64,000 nucleotides of DNA from Malachius bipustulatus (taxonomy: Eukaryota > Arthropoda > Insecta > Coleoptera > Melyridae): NCBI GenBank assembly GCA_910589415.1, contig OU342634.1, positions 23,619,144-23,683,143 on the forward strand, written 5' to 3'. Under the pieces are notes generated by a model, which was not told the origin of the DNA, made no database searches, and saw only the letters and a program-made list of their open reading frames with translations. Positions 63,309 through 64,000 of the stretch are shown here, one piece after another (position 1 is the stretch's first letter; each line of letters opens with the position of its first letter). The translations under genes were made by a program, and so were the position numbers.

Positions 63309-64000
63309 TACAGGGTGTTCCAGTTTGTATGTTCATAACTCCAGCGAACGGTAGAACAATTTTTCGAAATATCTTAAATATACTCTGCCCAATATGTATT
63401 GTTAAAATTTTGCAGTTTCGTTTGCGTCCCGGTAAGCACCTCAACGAATAATATTATTGAAAAACTTTTAAAACTCTACGACAATGACTTTTTTAGTTTA
63501 ATTAAACTTTTCAGATCAAGCAATTAAAAATAAAACTTTTTTGTCTCTTTTTTTGTATCTTGGTTAGTTTTCGAAATAAAAATAGAATCCACCTAATTGC
63601 ATATTCCAGGACCTACCAAGAAAAATGGAAAAAAATGAAAAGGAAATTCCTTAGTTTAGATGTGAAGGAACGTTGCTTTAGTGTTTTATTGTTGTTGTTA
63701 CATATTGTTGATAAAAAATAGTAAATTATAATAAAAAAAAATGATAAAAAACTATAATTTGCAAAAGAAAATTTTCCTCATTTTTCTTTTAGGTATGTAG
63801 TCCAGGGATATGCAATTAAGTGATTTTATTTTTTATTTAAAGAACGAAACAAAGATACGGAAAAAATCCAATAAACAAAAAGTGTACCTTGTAGTTTTGC
63901 TTGACAAGTCAAAAAATTAAAATAATAAAAAAGTCATTGGATTGCTGTTTTTTCAAAAAAAATAATATTCCTTGAGGATTGGTAATGGACAAGAACTGCT
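63309..64000. mobile_element. left part of a foldback element, cut by the window edge
   Basis: Starts TACAGGGTGTTCCAGTTTGT next to TA. Inner blocks (AAATAAAACTTTT, TTTTTTTGTATCTT, ATTGCATATTCCAGG and its mirror near 63805) match parts of the 57222-57907 element, so the two are related. The right terminus should lie beyond 64000. Confidence 0.65.

Noticed and set aside
1..64000. CRISPR array, rRNA genes or bacterial operons
   Set aside because: No regularly spaced direct repeats, rRNA-like sequence or bacterial-style gene clusters were seen.

Overview
The window looks like insect (arthropod) nuclear DNA. It is strongly AT-rich, has very low gene density, and carries spliced genes with TATA/initiator promoters, many decayed transposable elements and scattered TAGGTA/TACCTA motifs. 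No bacterial features (operons, Shine-Dalgarno sites, CRISPR) are seen. The order cannot be fixed from sequence alone; a beetle, moth or hemipteran would all fit.

Only two protein genes are well supported. One is on + at 1335-4172: a signal-peptide exon, a 2.2-kb intron, then an exon for a Q/N/K-rich secreted protein. The other is on - at 7474-6715: a signal-peptide exon, a 103-nt intron with an unusual GC donor, then an exon for a helical protein with seven cysteines. Two weaker secreted-protein candidates are a 55-codon TATA-driven ORF at 48850-48683 (-) and an orphan first exon at 16310-16358 (+).

The rest is mostly transposon-derived. Non-LTR retrotransposon (LINE) remains lie at 5530-5870(-), 8611-11664(+), 16938-17315(+), 26983-28970(-), 39657-41440(-), 41440-41600(-) and 50000-51490(-). 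Mariner-type transposase fossils lie at 4640-5420(-) and 43380-43745(+). A decayed THAP zinc finger is at 31199-31599(-), and the N-terminus of a Crypton-like tyrosine recombinase is at 56611-56820(+). A possible LTR/primer-binding relic sits near 21053. Small MITEs include a Harbinger-like element nested in an older foldback inside the first gene's intron.

The most striking pattern is a set of about ten foldback elements, 0.4-1.2 kb long (one stretched to 3.8 kb by a LINE), whose ends read TACAGGGTGT...ACACCCTGTA, next to TA. Their arms are unrelated or only partly shared between copies, and some contain internal copies of the terminus. One mariner transposase fossil lies about 170 bp from such a terminus in the right orientation. 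This suggests, but does not prove, that this transposase lineage mobilised the foldbacks. Long stretches at 31.6-36.7, 37.4-39.6, 46.8-48.7 and 58.9-63.3 kb show no recognisable gene.
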